From NCBI RefSeq assembly GCF_025151045.1, contig NZ_CP102285.1, positions 3,658,001 to 3,722,000 on the forward strand: a stretch of DNA of 64,000 nucleotides. Reading direction: 5' to 3'. The stretch comes from Parabacteroides johnsonii DSM 18315 (lineage in GTDB: Bacteria; Bacteroidota; Bacteroidia; Bacteroidales; Tannerellaceae). The translations under genes and the position numbers were made by a program. This document shows positions 62,536-64,000 of the stretch, piece after piece. Below the pieces are notes generated by a model that was not told the DNA's origin, searched no databases, and saw only the letters and a list, made by a program, of their open reading frames with translations. Positions within the stretch are counted from its first letter, which is position 1, and every line of letters starts with the position of its first letter.

Positions 62536-62835
62536 ATGGAACAACAAGATATCCGCTGGAAACAGCGTTTTCAGAATTTCGACAAAGCCTTCCTCCGATT
62601 AAGCAAGGCGATGCAAATCATACGGAAAGAACCGGACAATTTTCTCCTGCAAGCCTTCCAATCCGGGTACATCCAAGAGGGCGATTTGTGGTTGCAAGCC
62701 TTGAACGACCGGAATTTGACGACGCACACATATGACGAAGAAACGGCTCTGTCGGTGGCGAATAACATTCAAACGAGCTATTTCCCTTTACTAAAAGCAT
62801 TGCATACATGGTTGGAAATACAAGCACACGATTAG
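62536..62835 (+). CDS. HI0074-type nucleotidyltransferase substrate-binding (HEPN-like) protein, internally shortened
   Basis: 99 residues. The start (DIRWKQRFQNFDKAFLRLSKAMQII) and end (AFQSGYIQEGDLWLQALNDRNLTTHTYDEETA) match the HI0074/HEPN partner of minimal nucleotidyltransferases, which is normally about 130-140 residues. The middle, which in the family carries a pattern like GLIQxFExTxELxWxxLKDYL, is missing; the sequence jumps from IIRKEPDNF to LLQAFQSGY without frameshift. This looks like an in-frame internal deletion. It overlaps the MNT gene by 28 bp. Confidence 0.8.
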   Translation: MEQQDIRWKQRFQNFDKAFLRLSKAMQIIRKEPDNFLLQAFQSGYIQEGDLWLQALNDRNLTTHTYDEETALSVANNIQTSYFPLLKALHTWLEIQAHD

Positions 62836-63128
62836 GGCTTACATCAAGGCATCAGGAAATTATCGACCGGATCTTTTCCCAATATCCGCATGTCGAGGAA
62901 GCGATCGTATTCGGTTCGAGGGCCAAAGGCAACCATAAGCCCGGTTCGGATATAGACATCGCCATTAAAGGCTCTGCTTTGACAAGAGAGGATATATGCA
63001 GCCTTGCAGGGGCATTCGAAGAATCTCTCCTACCCTTTTTCGTCGACCTTCTTGCCTACTCGTCCATTTCCAACCCTGAGTTAAAAGCACATATCGACAG
63101 GGTCGGAATAACAATTTACAAACAGTAG
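62808..63128 (+). CDS. Minimal nucleotidyltransferase (MNT) domain protein
   Basis: 106 residues with the polymerase-beta-like motif FGSRAKGNHKPGSDIDIAI and a third carboxylate in FFVDLLAY. MNT proteins pair with HEPN proteins; in studied systems MNT AMPylates the HEPN toxin and neutralises it. The start at 62808 overlaps the partner's end; a later in-frame start is not evident. The active site looks complete, so the enzyme may remain functional although its partner is shortened. Confidence 0.87.
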   Translation: MVGNTSTRLGLTSRHQEIIDRIFSQYPHVEEAIVFGSRAKGNHKPGSDIDIAIKGSALTREDICSLAGAFEESLLPFFVDLLAYSSISNPELKAHIDRVGITIYKQ

Positions 63129-63291
63129 AAACGACAAGAAATGTATGGCAAATCCATCTTTCACCTACTATCAAAATGATACTGCCACCCCATGTAAATC
63201 GGATTAGTAGTGCATCTATTTGGAATTAGTATAGCGGGTAATTTTTTTTAACATATCATTCGGTAAGATAAAACACAAAAAGAATAGCAAT

Positions 63292-63726
63292 ATGGCAATA
63301 GCATTTTATGCGGAAGACATCAAGCTTCCGGCAATCAAAAAGAGAGCAGTCGGCAATTGGGTAAAAGAGGTTGCCGCTACATACGGGAAGAAAGTCGGCG
63401 ATATCAGCTACATCTTCTGCTCCGATGAAAAGATACTGGAAGTAAACCGCCAGTACCTTCAACATGATTATTATACGGATATCATCACGTTCGACTATAC
63501 CAGTGGCGACAAGATCTCCGGAGACCTGTTTATCAGCCTCGACACGGTAAAGACTAATTCCGAAACTTTCAACACCTCCTACAATGAGGAACTCCACCGT
63601 ACCATCATTCACGGTATCCTCCACCTCTGCGGCATCAACGACAAAGGCCCCGGAGAACGCGAAATCATGGAGGCTAACGAGAACAAAGCACTGGCAATAT
63701 TGCCGGAGGAATGCCGGAAAATATAA
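63292..63726 (+). CDS. ybeY: Endoribonuclease YbeY
   Basis: 144-residue zinc-dependent RNase for 16S rRNA 3'-end maturation and ribosome quality control. Visible motifs: EVNRQYLQHDYYTDIITFDY and the metal site HGILHLCGINDKGPGE, in the Bacteroidetes form where the third His is replaced by an Asp-Lys stretch. Length normal. The 163 bp before it hold nothing I can name. A palindromic repeat follows its stop. Confidence 0.93.
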   Translation: MAIAFYAEDIKLPAIKKRAVGNWVKEVAATYGKKVGDISYIFCSDEKILEVNRQYLQHDYYTDIITFDYTSGDKISGDLFISLDTVKTNSETFNTSYNEELHRTIIHGILHLCGINDKGPGEREIMEANENKALAILPEECRKI

Positions 63727-63748
63727 AAACACCTGCCGAATCTCCAAA

Positions 63749-63814
63749 AGAAAATGTCAAAACTATCCTGTCTCCGCGCTTGACACGGTAACAAGGGGTT
63801 TTGACACATTTTCT
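63749..63814. repeat. REP-like palindromic element, copy C
   Basis: A 66-bp element with inverted ends AGAAAATGTCAAAAC and GTTTTGACACATTTTCT and the shared core AACTATCCTGT-CTCCGCGCTTGAC. The hairpin is degenerate (ACGG in place of GCGG). It follows ybeY by 22 bp. Confidence 0.7.
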
Positions 63815-64000
63815 TGTTTCGAAAATACCCAAAATTACACATAGACCTGATAAAACCTGTACACCGATTACTCGCTATCACCATCACAAATACTCATACC
63901 AAACGACCATCTACTCATTTGCCGGATATCCCCTGGCATTATCACATAGATTTGGATTTATAATTCTATTATCAACCTAATCCTGGAAACAGGCAAATAA

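Overview
The window is chromosomal DNA of a Bacteroidales bacterium, most likely a gut species of Bacteroides or Parabacteroides (genus is my inference). The evidence is a SusC/SusD pair with a hybrid two-component regulator, many secreted glycosidases and lipoproteins, an S46 dipeptidyl-peptidase, TAnnTTTG-type -7 promoter elements, and little use of Shine-Dalgarno sites. I see no rRNA, tRNA, CRISPR array, transposase or phage gene.

Layout. 1-7.9 kb: end of a DEAD-box helicase gene, then a secreted set of GH20 hexosaminidase, C69 dipeptidase, PepC-like aminopeptidase and GH29 fucosidase. 8.5-18.9 kb: a leftward operon (sugar MFS porter, DUF5107-TPR protein, GH2 lipoprotein), a divergent AraC regulator, and a serine-type sulfatase. 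19.2-27.7 kb: DPP7-like peptidase, DUF389 membrane protein, orphan histidine kinase, polysaccharide flippase, RuvB. 27.7-32.4 kb: two small beta-barrel proteins, an AT-rich orphan lipoprotein, a DUF3244 protein, and a membrane-spanning TPR regulator with a LuxR-like C-terminal helix-turn-helix. 33.1-42.9 kb: a sialic-acid locus (ROK regulator, Neu5Ac lyase, epimerase, transporter, sialidase, and a triple-domain esterase/mutarotase fusion) with candidate operators at two promoters. 43-56.6 kb: an HTCS regulator, SusC, SusD, an aldo/keto reductase, a DUF2264 protein and a secreted tandem-VOC protein. This polysaccharide utilisation locus has no classical hydrolase or lyase and is the best candidate for undescribed chemistry. 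56.6-64 kb: housekeeping genes (LOG, TIGR02757, AlkD, 2-hydroxyacid dehydrogenase, esterase, SpmA/B fusion, YbeY) and a HEPN/MNT pair whose HEPN-like partner has lost its middle.

How the genes work together. Fucosidase, hexosaminidase, sulfatase and sialidase are the activities needed to strip host mucin-type glycans. The nan locus would take released, possibly O-acetylated sialic acid through de-acetylation, mutarotation, uptake, cleavage to ManNAc and epimerisation to GlcNAc. The peptidases would deal with the protein part.

Non-coding structure is rich. There are three copies of a short palindromic REP-like repeat built around CGCGCTTGACGCG, a 464-bp near-palindrome and a 196-bp nested palindrome that share a terminal sequence, 22-bp tandem repeats between the sialidase and esterase genes, and an 18-bp motif shared by two intergenic regions.
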